Source of the DNA: Acidobacteriaceae bacterium
GTDB lineage: Bacteria > Acidobacteriota > Terriglobia > Terriglobales > Acidobacteriaceae
Direction: 5' to 3'
Assembly (NCBI GenBank): GCA_003166055.1
Contig: PMWR01000083.1
Location: 1 to 15,163 of the forward strand
DNA: 15,163 nt
The position numbers were made by a program, and so were the translations under genes. Position 1 is the first letter of the stretch, and every line of letters begins with the position of its first letter. A model generated the notes under the pieces. The model ran no database searches. It saw only the letters and a list, made by a program, of their open reading frames with translations, and was not told the origin of the DNA. Shown piece by piece: positions 8,322 to 15,163 of the stretch.

Positions 8322-8384
8322 ACAATGAACCCGATTTCGGTTTGCACCGAAATCGGCAACTGTGCCAACATGGCAATCATTGTT
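8321..8384. promoter_or_regulatory. Nested inverted repeats, candidate operator between divergent groups
   Basis: The inner repeat has 11-base perfect arms, CCGATTTCGGT (8331-8341) and ACCGAAATCGG (8346-8356), around a four-base loop. The outer pair is AACAATGA (8321-8328) and TCATTGTT (8377-8384). A third small palindrome, TGCCA-ACA-TGGCA, lies at 8363-8375. No gene is supported over this region on either strand. The position, just upstream of the candidate receptor promoter and between two divergent transcription units, suggests protein-binding sites. The inner repeat could instead be an RNA hairpin in a longer leader. Confidence 0.5.
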
Positions 8385-8462
8385 CACACTGCCCTTCGGA
8401 AATTCACCAGTGCTCCATGAGCCGAATCCACGCAATCTGAGCAGCTTCATTGGATTACGGCG

Positions 8463-8489
8463 TTGACAGTATGAGTTAGGACATACAAT
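8463..8489 (+). promoter_or_regulatory. Candidate promoter of the regulator-GH66-GH13 group
   Basis: A perfect TTGACA (8463-8468) and TACAAT (8484-8489), separated by 15 bases, shorter than the preferred 17. It would give a leader of about 130 bases before the GTG start at 8627, containing the 11-base direct repeat. Plausible, but the spacer length weakens it. Confidence 0.4.
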
Positions 8490-8511
8490 TGACTAGGGAT
8501 GCGCCGCGACA

Positions 8512-8533
8512 TTTTCCCGAGGTTTTCCCGAGG
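8512..8533 (+). repeat. Tandem 11-bp direct repeat, candidate winged-helix binding site
   Basis: TTTTCCCGAGG occurs twice, back to back and without mismatch (8512-8522 and 8523-8533). OmpR/PhoB-type winged helices bind head-to-tail to direct repeats with about one helical turn between half-sites; the Pho box is two 11-bp repeats. The encoded product of the next gene carries such a domain, so this may be an autoregulatory site. It lies downstream of the candidate promoter at 8463-8489, which would suit repression, or else the real promoter is nearer the gene. Confidence 0.5.
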
Positions 8534-8614
8534 CCATTAACCTCTTTTGCTGCATATGTTTGCGGTAGAGTCGTGGAAATGAGCGTTGAGGCGAGACTTC
8601 TCTAGACGGTTCTT

Positions 8615-8619
8615 GAGGG
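8615..8619 (+). promoter_or_regulatory. Ribosome binding site supporting the GTG start of the regulator
   Basis: GAGGG, seven bases before the GTG at 8627. With the in-frame stop at 8603-8605 it leaves this GTG as the only sensible start. Confidence 0.6.
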
Positions 8620-8626
8620 CGATTCT

Positions 8627-10822
8627 GTGCGAGGTGATTTCCGCATTGGCGACTGGCTGATCCATCCCGCCATCAACTCCATCGAATGTAACGGAGAAAC
8701 AGCACATCTCGAGCCAAAGGTGATGCAGGTGCTTGTCGCCTTGGCCTACGAGCCAGGAGAGGTTGTCACTCGCGAGAAGCTCCGAAGCGTGGTCTGGCCC
8801 GATGTCTTCGTTGGCGAAGACGTCCTGATTCGAGCCATCTCAGAGCTCCGTCGCGCCTTTGCCGACGATCCGCGCGAGCCTCGCACCATTGAAACGGTTC
8901 CGAAGGTTGGGTATCGGCTAATCGCAACTGTCCAGCAGGCAGCCTCAGTATCCGCGGTTGTGGTACCGCATCCTGTCTTTCAGGCAGGAACGCCCAGTGA
9001 ATCAGAACATGCGGATGCGGGAACGGCAGCGTCTGCCCCTGAACAGCCGGCTCCTGAAGCACCATCGACGTTAGTCCAGGCCAGCAGCAAGCGCCTTGCG
9101 TTTTGGATCGCGCTGCCGCTCATTGTACTTACCGGCGTAATTTTGACGGCGCTGGTGCTTCGGCCCGCACATCGAACGACGCGCACCGAGGCTTATACCA
9201 GCCGCCCCTTGACCACCTACCCCGGCTCTGAACTGCAACCCAGTTTTTCTCCCGATGGAACTGCGGTTGCATTCGTATGGCACAAGGATGGCAAGCGCCA
9301 GGGGCATATCTACGTGAAGCAAATCGGCTCTGAAGATCCGGCAAGCCTGACGCATGGTGCCGCGGAGGAGTTGAGTCCTGCCTGGTCGCCCGACGGACGC
9401 TGGATTGCATTTGTTCGCCAAGACGCGACACACACCAGCATTGTGATCATTCCCGCGATCGGCGGCTCCGAACAGGAGGTCTATACGCTCCCGACAAACC
9501 ATGTGTGGGAGTATGGCGGACTAACCTGGACCCCTGACGGCAAGAGCCTCATATTTCCCCAGCAGCTTGACCCCCAGGCTCCAAGTTCTCTTGTCGAACT
9601 CACCTTGGAGGGGCGCTCGGTTCGTCAGCTCACAACTCCCCCCAAGGGCTGGGATGGAGACTGGACCCCGGCGATTTCGCCGGACGGCGCCAAACTGGCC
9701 TTCATTCGCGGCCCGGAGGGCTCGGTACACGACATATATATGATGAAGCTCCCCAACGGTGCCCCGCAGCGGCTCACTTATGACGGCCGGCTGATAGTCG
9801 GTCTCACCTGGCTGACCGACAGTTCCGAGCTTGTCTTCTCGTCAAATCGAAGTGGCAGCATCTCACTGTGGAGGGTTTCAGCGCAGGGTGGAACACCGGA
9901 ACACGAGCCCGCAGGTGGAGATAACGCCTATTGGCCTTCGATCTCAAGACAAGGCAACCGCCTGGTCTATTCGCACGGAAATGCAAATTGGAGCATTCTC
10001 GCGGCCAATCTCGGCGGGAATGGCGCCGGAACTGAAGCCGAGATCCTCACTTCCAGCGAGCAGGACGCATCTCCACACGTATCCCCGGCAGGGGACAAGA
10101 TCGCATTTCAATCCTGGCGCTCCGGTTCGCAGGAGATTTGGAGTGCCAGGATTGACGGAAGCGATCCCATTCAACTCACATCGGCAGGAGCCATGGCTGG
10201 AAGCCCATCCTGGTCGCACAGTGGAAATTTCATCGCATTCGACGCGCGATCGAACCCCTTTGCGAAGATCTATGTGATCGATGCCCATGGCGGCGCACCC
10301 CGCCAGGTAACCCATGGTGACTTCAACACCATTGTCCCGAGTTGGTCGACGGATGATCACTGGATCTATTTCGGCTCGAACCGTTCAGGTTCCTGGCAGA
10401 TATGGAAGATCCCGTCCGATGGTTCCGGCCCAGCTCAGCAAGTCACTACCGGAGGCGGCATGGTGGCTCTGGAGAGCGAAGATGCGCGCTGGCTTTACTT
10501 CACGCATTATGGCGAATCGGGCATCTGGAGGAAACCTGCCGGCGGAGGGCCGGAACGTAAGGTATTCGACGGTCCCCCGACCGGGAATCTGAACTATTGG
10601 ACATTGGGTGGAGGCCACATTTACTCGCTCTCTGACCAGGGCGGCCAATTCACGATCCAACGGGTTGATCCCGAAACCGGCCAGGCTCAAGCCGTGTATG
10701 CGCTGAAGCACGATCCCACCCCATTCGCCGGTATCTCTTTGACCCCTGACGGCAAACGGATTATCTTTGCGGAACTCGCACGGGCTTCGAGCGGCCTCAC
10801 GCTCGTCGAGCACTTTGAATAA
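8627..10822 (+). CDS. Transmembrane CadC/ToxR-like regulator: winged helix, one membrane helix, PD40/TolB-like beta-propeller
   Basis: A 731-aa one-component transcription regulator. Residues ~4-101 form an OmpR/PhoB-type winged helix (Trans_reg_C), with LEPKVMQVLVALAYEPGEVV, then LIRAISELRRAF as recognition region and TIETVPKVGYRLIA as the closing wing. A Pro/Ala-rich linker (~105-155) leads to one transmembrane helix at ~157-178. The remainder (~195-725) is a periplasmic beta-propeller of PD40 repeats, seen as SFSPDGTAVAF, AWSPDGRWIAF, AISPDGAKLAF, HVSPAGDKIAF and further degenerate copies. There is no receiver domain, so signalling should pass directly through the membrane. The start is a GTG with GAGGG seven bases upstream; an in-frame TAG at 8603-8605 excludes a longer protein. 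It leads the group containing GH66 and GH13, so it probably controls that group and perhaps the divergent receptor group. The ligand is unknown; a dextran product or an envelope partner are both possible. Confidence 0.92.
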   Translation: MRGDFRIGDWLIHPAINSIECNGETAHLEPKVMQVLVALAYEPGEVVTREKLRSVVWPDVFVGEDVLIRAISELRRAFADDPREPRTIETVPKVGYRLIATVQQAASVSAVVVPHPVFQAGTPSESEHADAGTAASAPEQPAPEAPSTLVQASSKRLAFWIALPLIVLTGVILTALVLRPAHRTTRTEAYTSRPLTTYPGSELQPSFSPDGTAVAFVWHKDGKRQGHIYVKQIGSEDPASLTHGAAEELSPAWSPDGRWIAFVRQDATHTSIVIIPAIGGSEQEVYTLPTNHVWEYGGLTWTPDGKSLIFPQQLDPQAPSSLVELTLEGRSVRQLTTPPKGWDGDWTPAISPDGAKLAFIRGPEGSVHDIYMMKLPNGAPQRLTYDGRLIVGLTWLTDSSELVFSSNRSGSISLWRVSAQGGTPEHEPAGGDNAYWPSISRQGNRLVYSHGNANWSILAANLGGNGAGTEAEILTSSEQDASPHVSPAGDKIAFQSWRSGSQEIWSARIDGSDPIQLTSAGAMAGSPSWSHSGNFIAFDARSNPFAKIYVIDAHGGAPRQVTHGDFNTIVPSWSTDDHWIYFGSNRSGSWQIWKIPSDGSGPAQQVTTGGGMVALESEDARWLYFTHYGESGIWRKPAGGGPERKVFDGPPTGNLNYWTLGGGHIYSLSDQGGQFTIQRVDPETGQAQAVYALKHDPTPFAGISLTPDGKRIIFAELARASSGLTLVEHFE

Positions 10823-10901
10823 TCTGCTCCGGGTTCCCCCTCGGAGAAACCTCGGCAATCCTTTAGGATCGAAACCGGATGCTTCGTTGCATGATGGACT
10901 C

Positions 10902-12713
10902 ATGCGCTTTTGGCTCCTGCTGCTCTGCACTCTCTCGTTGCCCGGCTTCCGCATGCAAGCCCAGGGAATCCAACTCCTGGATGCATACCCTGACAAGGCG
11001 CGATATGCCCCCTCTGATCCGGTCAATCTCGTCGTTCAGTTGGATGGCAAACCGGAGGGAACCGAGCAGCTTTCCGGCGCCATCTGGCGGCTCGGGCAGA
11101 TGGTCGGACAATGCGAGACGATTCACCCGGCGCCTGGCGCGGAAGGTACTGTCTCATTGCCCTGCTCTGCTCCCCATGATGACTTCCAGGGCTATCTGGT
11201 CACTGTGCGGCTGTCGAACGCTGCGGGGCGAACACTCGGGGAGCGTCAGACTGCTATCGACATTTCCTCCGACTGGAAACGATTCCCTCGTTATGGTTAC
11301 CTGGCGCACTATAATGCCCGCGAGGGAACAGAACCCAAATCCTGGATCGCCGAGCTCAATCGCTTCCATATCAATGGGCTACAGTTTTACGACTTTCAAT
11401 ACCGGCACGACCAGCCGCTTGCGGGAACCGTTTCAAATCCCGCCCCGGCCTGGAAGGACATCGCTGGACGCGCCGTAGACGGATCCCTGGTAAGAGACCT
11501 GATTTACCAGGCGCATCGTTACAACATGATGGCAATGGCGTACAACGCCAGCTACAGCTCTTATGACGACGCGTTCACCAGGGCGCAAAACCCGCTGCCA
11601 TTGAAGTGGGGCATCTGGGACACGCCCAACGGACCGCGGTCGGTCGCGACCGCAAAGAGTCTGGAACTGCACCCATCCGGCGGCTGGTCGACCAACCGGC
11701 TCTATTACATGAACCTCAACGATCCGGAATGGCAGCATTATCTGTTCGGCCAGATGAATGAACTTTTTGATGTCTATCCGTTTGATGGTTGGCACGTCGA
11801 CACGTTTGGAGAAAAGGGCGGATACGCATACGACGGCTCCCCAGTTGACTACATTTCCGGCTTTCGCTCCTTCATCGACGGAGCAAGCTCAACGCTACAT
11901 AAGCGAATCGTCTTTAACGCAGTCGGGACGCTCGGCCAGGAGAGAATCGCTCGTTCTGCTGCCGAGTTTGTTTACTCTGAACTCTGGGAGGACCAGGAGA
12001 CGTTCGCCAGCATTCTTGTAACCGCGGAGAAGGTCCACTTCGCAAATCCCCAGGACGGCTTCGTCATCGCCGCCTATGTCCATAAAGAACCCGAACATGG
12101 TCCGGTGCCCACCGCAAAGCAGTTCAATACACCAAGTGTCCTGCTGACCGACGCAGCCATCTTTGCTTCAGGTGCATCACATATCGAGTTGGGCGATGGC
12201 GACCGAATGCTTTCAAGAGAATACTTCCCCGCTGACACGCGTCTTTCCGTTTCCCCTGCCTTGCGTCGGGATCTGCGCCACTATTACGACTTTCTGACTG
12301 CGTACGAGAATTACCTGCGTGATCATATAGATGTTCAACCATGTGGCGTTGAAGTCCGGGTCTCCGATCAAACAACCAATCCGCTTGCCGTCCCGAATAC
12401 CATCTGGACCATCGCGCGGCGCAAGGACGATACCACCGTCATTCACCTGATCAATCTGTTAGGCTCGAACGATCCTCATTGGCGCGATGTCATGATGAAC
12501 CGGCCTGAACCGCCATCCCTCAAGAATCTGCGCGTGCAGGTCCCGTCTCCCGGTACCGTTCGATCGGTGGGATGGGCATCTCCGGACTTCGACGGTGGAC
12601 AATTCCATTCGATTCCTTTTCAGGTCCGCAAAGACGTGAATTCAGCATGGATTGAATTCACTGTGCCTGCACTGCGCTACTGGGACACGATCTTCATCGG
12701 AACCAACCAGTGA
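10902..12713 (+). CDS. Secreted GH66 dextranase-like enzyme (no FN3, no lipobox)
   Basis: A second family 66 glycoside hydrolase, 603 aa from the ATG at 10902, likely an endo-acting alpha-1,6-glucanase. It opens with a Sec signal peptide (MRFWLLLLCTLSLPGF, cleavage probably after MQA). A GH66 Ig-like domain follows (~25-122, including DKARYAPSDPVNL and DDFQGYLVTV). The barrel begins at FPRYGYL and LNRFHINGLQFYDF. Asp300 in FDGWHVDTFG is the probable nucleophile and Glu360 in FVYSELW the acid/base. Later conserved blocks such as LLTDAAIFASGASHIELGDG and YYDFLTAYENYLRD are also shared with the leftward paralog. No CBM35-type insertion follows the catalytic Glu, again favouring dextranase over cyclodextran synthase. 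The longer open frame from 10767 overlaps the regulator's end and lacks a signal peptide at its N-terminus, so it is rejected. The gene lies 79 bases after the regulator and overlaps GH13 by four bases. The ribosome-binding site is weak (GGA five bases upstream). Confidence 0.92.
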   Translation: MRFWLLLLCTLSLPGFRMQAQGIQLLDAYPDKARYAPSDPVNLVVQLDGKPEGTEQLSGAIWRLGQMVGQCETIHPAPGAEGTVSLPCSAPHDDFQGYLVTVRLSNAAGRTLGERQTAIDISSDWKRFPRYGYLAHYNAREGTEPKSWIAELNRFHINGLQFYDFQYRHDQPLAGTVSNPAPAWKDIAGRAVDGSLVRDLIYQAHRYNMMAMAYNASYSSYDDAFTRAQNPLPLKWGIWDTPNGPRSVATAKSLELHPSGGWSTNRLYYMNLNDPEWQHYLFGQMNELFDVYPFDGWHVDTFGEKGGYAYDGSPVDYISGFRSFIDGASSTLHKRIVFNAVGTLGQERIARSAAEFVYSELWEDQETFASILVTAEKVHFANPQDGFVIAAYVHKEPEHGPVPTAKQFNTPSVLLTDAAIFASGASHIELGDGDRMLSREYFPADTRLSVSPALRRDLRHYYDFLTAYENYLRDHIDVQPCGVEVRVSDQTTNPLAVPNTIWTIARRKDDTTVIHLINLLGSNDPHWRDVMMNRPEPPSLKNLRVQVPSPGTVRSVGWASPDFDGGQFHSIPFQVRKDVNSAWIEFTVPALRYWDTIFIGTNQ

Positions 12714-14518
12714 GCCGGAAAGCAAAAATCCGCGCAACGACGCTGCTAGCCTTTTCCATGCTGGCGACAGCCGAACAACGCAAGATTCCTACACCTCAGC
12801 CGCCATCGTACGCAGCCAACGAGGTCAACATAAACGGCTATCAGCGCGCGTGGTGGAAGGAGGCGGTTGTGTACCAGATCTATCCGCGCTCTTTCAAGGA
12901 CTCAAACGGCGACGGAATCGGCGACCTCAAGGGAATCACCAGCAAGCTCGACTATCTTCAGAGCCTGGGCGTCAATGTCATCTGGTTGAGCCCCCACTTC
13001 GACTCGCCAAACGCGGACAACGGCTACGACATCCGCGATTATCGGAAGGTGATGGCGGAATTCGGAACCATGACCGACTTCGACGAAATGCTAAGCAGCA
13101 TCAAGCGACGTGGTATGCGCCTCATCATCGACCTGGTAGTCAATCACACCTCGGATGAAAATCATTGGTTCGTTGAGAGTCGCAGTTCAAAAGGCAATCC
13201 CTACCGCAACTATTACATTTGGCGTCAAGGCAAACTGAACCCGGCTAGTCCAAATGGCTTCGACCCGCCAAATAACGATCCTTCCTTCTTCTCAGGCTCA
13301 GCATGGCAGTTTGATCCTGTGACTCAGGAGTACTATCTTCACTACTTCGCAGTGAAACAGCCAGACCTCAATTGGGACAATCCAAACGTCAGGTCAGAGG
13401 TCTTCGACCTCATGAAATTCTGGCTCAACAAGGGCGTTGATGGCTTCCGCATGGATGTAATTCCCCTCATCTCCAAGCGCCCCGATTTTCCTAACCTTTC
13501 TCAGGCAGAGTTGAGGGATTTTGGCGCCGCGTATGCTAATGGTCCGCACATGCATGAGTATCTGCAGGAGATGAACCGCGAAGTGCTTGCAAAGTACGAC
13601 GTCATGACCGTCGGAGAAGCTCTGGGAATCACGCTACAACAGACACCGTTGATGGTGGATGATCGCCGCCATGAACTGAACATGATCTTCAACTTCGATG
13701 GAATTAGGTTGAATCGGAGCGGATCGCAGTGGAAGAGTTGGACTCTGCCGGAGCTGAAGGCGATTTACACAAACCATGCCAAAGAACTGGATGCTCATAG
13801 TTGGGACACGGTCTTCCTGTCGAACCATGACAACCCTCGACTGGTCTCGAGTTTCGGCGACGACTCGCCGGCGTTTCGCATTCCTTCAGCCAAATTGCTT
13901 GCCACCATGCTCCTGACTCTGCGTGGGACCCCATTCCTTTATCAAGGCGACGAGTTGGGCATGACGAATTATCCCTTCAAATCGATCGCGGACTTCAACG
14001 ACATTGAAGCAAAGAACGGATACAAGGCGCATGTTCTCACGCACGAAGTGAGTGAAGAGGCCTACCTAGCGAACCTACGCCATATGAGTCGAGATAACGC
14101 CCGCACACCGATGCAATGGGACAGCAGTCCGCAGGCCGGCTTTACGACCAGCGAAAAGCCGTGGCTTGCCGTGAACCCAAACTACAAGGAGATTAACGCG
14201 GCGTCGCAACTAGTTGACCCGGGCTCCGTTTATCACTACACCCAGCGGATGATTGCGCTACGCCATAGAACCCCAGCTCTTGTCTATGGCGATTTCAAAG
14301 ATCTGGACCCAGCCAATCCCAGAATCTTCGCCTATACGCGTACCCTGGGCGCAGGCCGCTATCTCGTCGTCCTGAACTTCTCAAGAGATCAAATTGTTTA
14401 CCACCTCCCGGACGGTTTGATAGTAAACCGACTCCTTGTGAGCAATTTAAGAAGCAGAGAAGTGAAGGCATCGACATTAAACCTCAGAGGGTGGGAAGCA
14501 CGGGTCTACAGTTTCTAA
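12710..14518 (+). CDS. GH13 oligo-1,6-glucosidase-like alpha-glucosidase, probably periplasmic
   Basis: A 602-aa GH13 enzyme of the oligo-1,6-glucosidase type (subfamily 31-like), expected to remove glucose from non-reducing ends of isomalto-oligosaccharides. The barrel starts at WWKEAVVYQIYPRSF (48-62). Conserved regions: I DLVVNHTSDE (141-150); II GFRMDVI with nucleophile Asp249; III VGEALG with acid/base Glu303; IV FLSNHDNPR with Asp374 as transition-state stabiliser. Val250, directly after the nucleophile, matches Val200 of Bacillus cereus oligo-1,6-glucosidase, the residue associated with alpha-1,6 over alpha-1,4 preference. The calcium-loop-like DSNGDGIGD is present at 64-72. Compared with cytoplasmic relatives, which begin within a few residues of WWKE, it has ~45 extra N-terminal residues: a basic start, a short hydrophobic stretch TLLAFSMLATA (AxA cleavage after Ala21) and a Pro-rich linker. 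Export is therefore inferred. The start is GTG, overlapping the GH66 stop as GTGA, which implies translational coupling. Confidence 0.93.
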   Translation: MSRKAKIRATTLLAFSMLATAEQRKIPTPQPPSYAANEVNINGYQRAWWKEAVVYQIYPRSFKDSNGDGIGDLKGITSKLDYLQSLGVNVIWLSPHFDSPNADNGYDIRDYRKVMAEFGTMTDFDEMLSSIKRRGMRLIIDLVVNHTSDENHWFVESRSSKGNPYRNYYIWRQGKLNPASPNGFDPPNNDPSFFSGSAWQFDPVTQEYYLHYFAVKQPDLNWDNPNVRSEVFDLMKFWLNKGVDGFRMDVIPLISKRPDFPNLSQAELRDFGAAYANGPHMHEYLQEMNREVLAKYDVMTVGEALGITLQQTPLMVDDRRHELNMIFNFDGIRLNRSGSQWKSWTLPELKAIYTNHAKELDAHSWDTVFLSNHDNPRLVSSFGDDSPAFRIPSAKLLATMLLTLRGTPFLYQGDELGMTNYPFKSIADFNDIEAKNGYKAHVLTHEVSEEAYLANLRHMSRDNARTPMQWDSSPQAGFTTSEKPWLAVNPNYKEINAASQLVDPGSVYHYTQRMIALRHRTPALVYGDFKDLDPANPRIFAYTRTLGAGRYLVVLNFSRDQIVYHLPDGLIVNRLLVSNLRSREVKASTLNLRGWEARVYSF

Positions 14519-14782
14519 TCGGTTGAGCGAGTGATCGTAGGAGTTTAGAATCCCGCAAAAGCGAGAGCCTTAACAGATCGTCCACGATGACTAGGCGATG
14601 GTTCGGTGATCTCATCAGACGCCGATTGCCAGTGAATTAATTCTTCCGCAAGTCCTCTGAACATTGTCGACCATCCCCTCCAAGTACCGCGCGACTGTCG
14701 AGTAGCCCGTAGACTTGAGTGCAATCGCTTCAAGTGGGGTTCATAGTTTAGTACGGCTTCTTTTGAGAGGAGGACGCCTCAG

Positions 14783-14902
14783 ATGCAGTCGGAGTTCATG
14801 CTGGTCGCGATTGGCGATTCTCAGGGATTCATCGCTGTGACAAGCATGAAGCGTGCCGGAAAGGTCGGCGAAATCGAGACGCGAACGATGTCCTTACGAT
14901 AA
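14783..14902 (+). CDS. Possible 39-aa small protein
   Basis: An ATG nine bases after a perfect AGGAGG (14768-14773) opens a 39-codon frame ending in TAA. The product is mixed hydrophobic then basic (begins MQSEFMLVAIGDSQGFIAV) and matches no family I know. The strong ribosome-binding site is the only support. It lies antisense to a stretch that resembles part of ComM, which argues that the frame may be accidental. Confidence 0.2.
   Translation: MQSEFMLVAIGDSQGFIAVTSMKRAGKVGEIETRTMSLR
14821..14892 (-). pseudogene. Short remnant resembling ComM/YifB (Mg-chelatase-like AAA ATPase)
   Basis: On the minus strand this segment encodes VRVSISPTFPARFMLVTAMN plus a final Pro, and then a stop (14821-14823). 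ComM/YifB proteins have a very similar conserved segment, VTISRA....TFPARFMLVAAMNPCPCG, carrying the sensor-1 Asn and then a Cys-rich motif. Here the reading frame stops right after AMNP. The upstream part of the same 76-codon open frame (to 15051) shows no Walker A and no resemblance I can recognise. Most likely a small relic of a degraded comM-like gene. Chance similarity cannot be excluded because only about 20 residues match. Confidence 0.4.
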
Positions 14903-15163
14903 TCAATTCTCACTCTGACTTGACTCTGCCAATCCGCCCAATTGGCAATGCCACTTTGGGCGAAAAGCGCATTCCGGACGGATCTGAATCTATCCGCCAT
15001 GCCGCCAACTGTAGTCAAATTTGTAACAGCCAAAGCATCCAAGACCCGCAAGAATCAATAAGGCTCAGGAGGTGGCCTGCAAACTGTTCCATCAAAAGCA
15101 CTTAAAATCCTCAAGTTTCAACAAATCTCTATAATGGATATGACCTGGTTCGGGACCACGTTC

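Larger units (their letters stand above)
14519..15163. other. Right flank without a convincing intact gene
   Basis: About 645 bases after the GH13 stop with no recognisable complete gene. No clear intrinsic terminator is seen just after GH13. The contents I can point to are a small plus-strand reading frame with a strong ribosome-binding site (14783-14902) and, antisense to it, a short ComM/YifB-like stretch (14821-14892). The stop-rich frames suggest decayed DNA. Confidence 0.5.

Noticed and set aside
15130..15135. TATAAT that could be a promoter -10 near the right edge
   Set aside because: No acceptable -35 lies 15-19 bases upstream, and the gene it would serve is outside the window.
15092..15163. 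23 open codons on the minus strand entering from the right edge
   Set aside because: Too short to recognise; the neighbouring frames close sooner, but this alone does not support a gene.

Overview
The window looks like an accessory carbohydrate-use locus from an Acidobacteriota chromosome (class Terriglobia type). This is inferred from family content. There is a very large Oar-type TonB-dependent receptor with an N-terminal carboxypeptidase-regulatory-like domain and no SusD partner. There is also a membrane-anchored winged-helix regulator fused to a PD40/TolB-like beta-propeller. Both architectures are typical of that phylum. No rRNA, tRNA, CRISPR array or intact mobile element is visible.

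Layout: the core is two divergent gene groups around a ~415 bp intergenic region (8212-8626). Leftward (- strand) run a 1212-aa TonB-dependent receptor, then a periplasmic TPR protein, then a lipoprotein glycoside hydrolase of family GH66 with an FN3 domain. Rightward (+ strand) run a transmembrane CadC/ToxR-like one-component regulator, then a second GH66 enzyme with a Sec signal, then a GH13 oligo-1,6-glucosidase-like enzyme that starts on a GTG overlapping the GH66 stop codon. The flanks hold only debris: a C-terminal PIN-domain (VapC-like) fragment at 1-177, and a short stretch resembling ComM/YifB (Mg-chelatase-like AAA ATPase) near 14821-14892, both on the - strand.

How the genes may work together (inference): this is a candidate SusD-less utilisation locus for dextran, meaning alpha-1,6-glucan. 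The FN3-bearing lipoprotein GH66 would cut dextran at the cell surface or outer membrane, and the TonB receptor would import isomalto-oligosaccharides. The soluble GH66 would cut them further in the periplasm, and the GH13 enzyme would release glucose there. The GH13 enzyme carries Val directly after its catalytic nucleophile, the residue linked to alpha-1,6 specificity, and has an N-terminal extension with a likely export signal. The regulator places its beta-propeller in the periplasm and its winged helix in the cytoplasm, so it could sense the sugar or an envelope partner directly.

Regulatory structure is concentrated between the divergent groups. There is a nested pair of inverted repeats (8321-8384) next to a candidate receptor promoter, and a perfect tandem 11-bp direct repeat (8512-8533) upstream of the regulator. 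The 11-bp period suits an OmpR/PhoB-type winged helix. Several long open frames extend 5' past the likely true starts; starts here were set by ribosome-binding sites and signal peptides.
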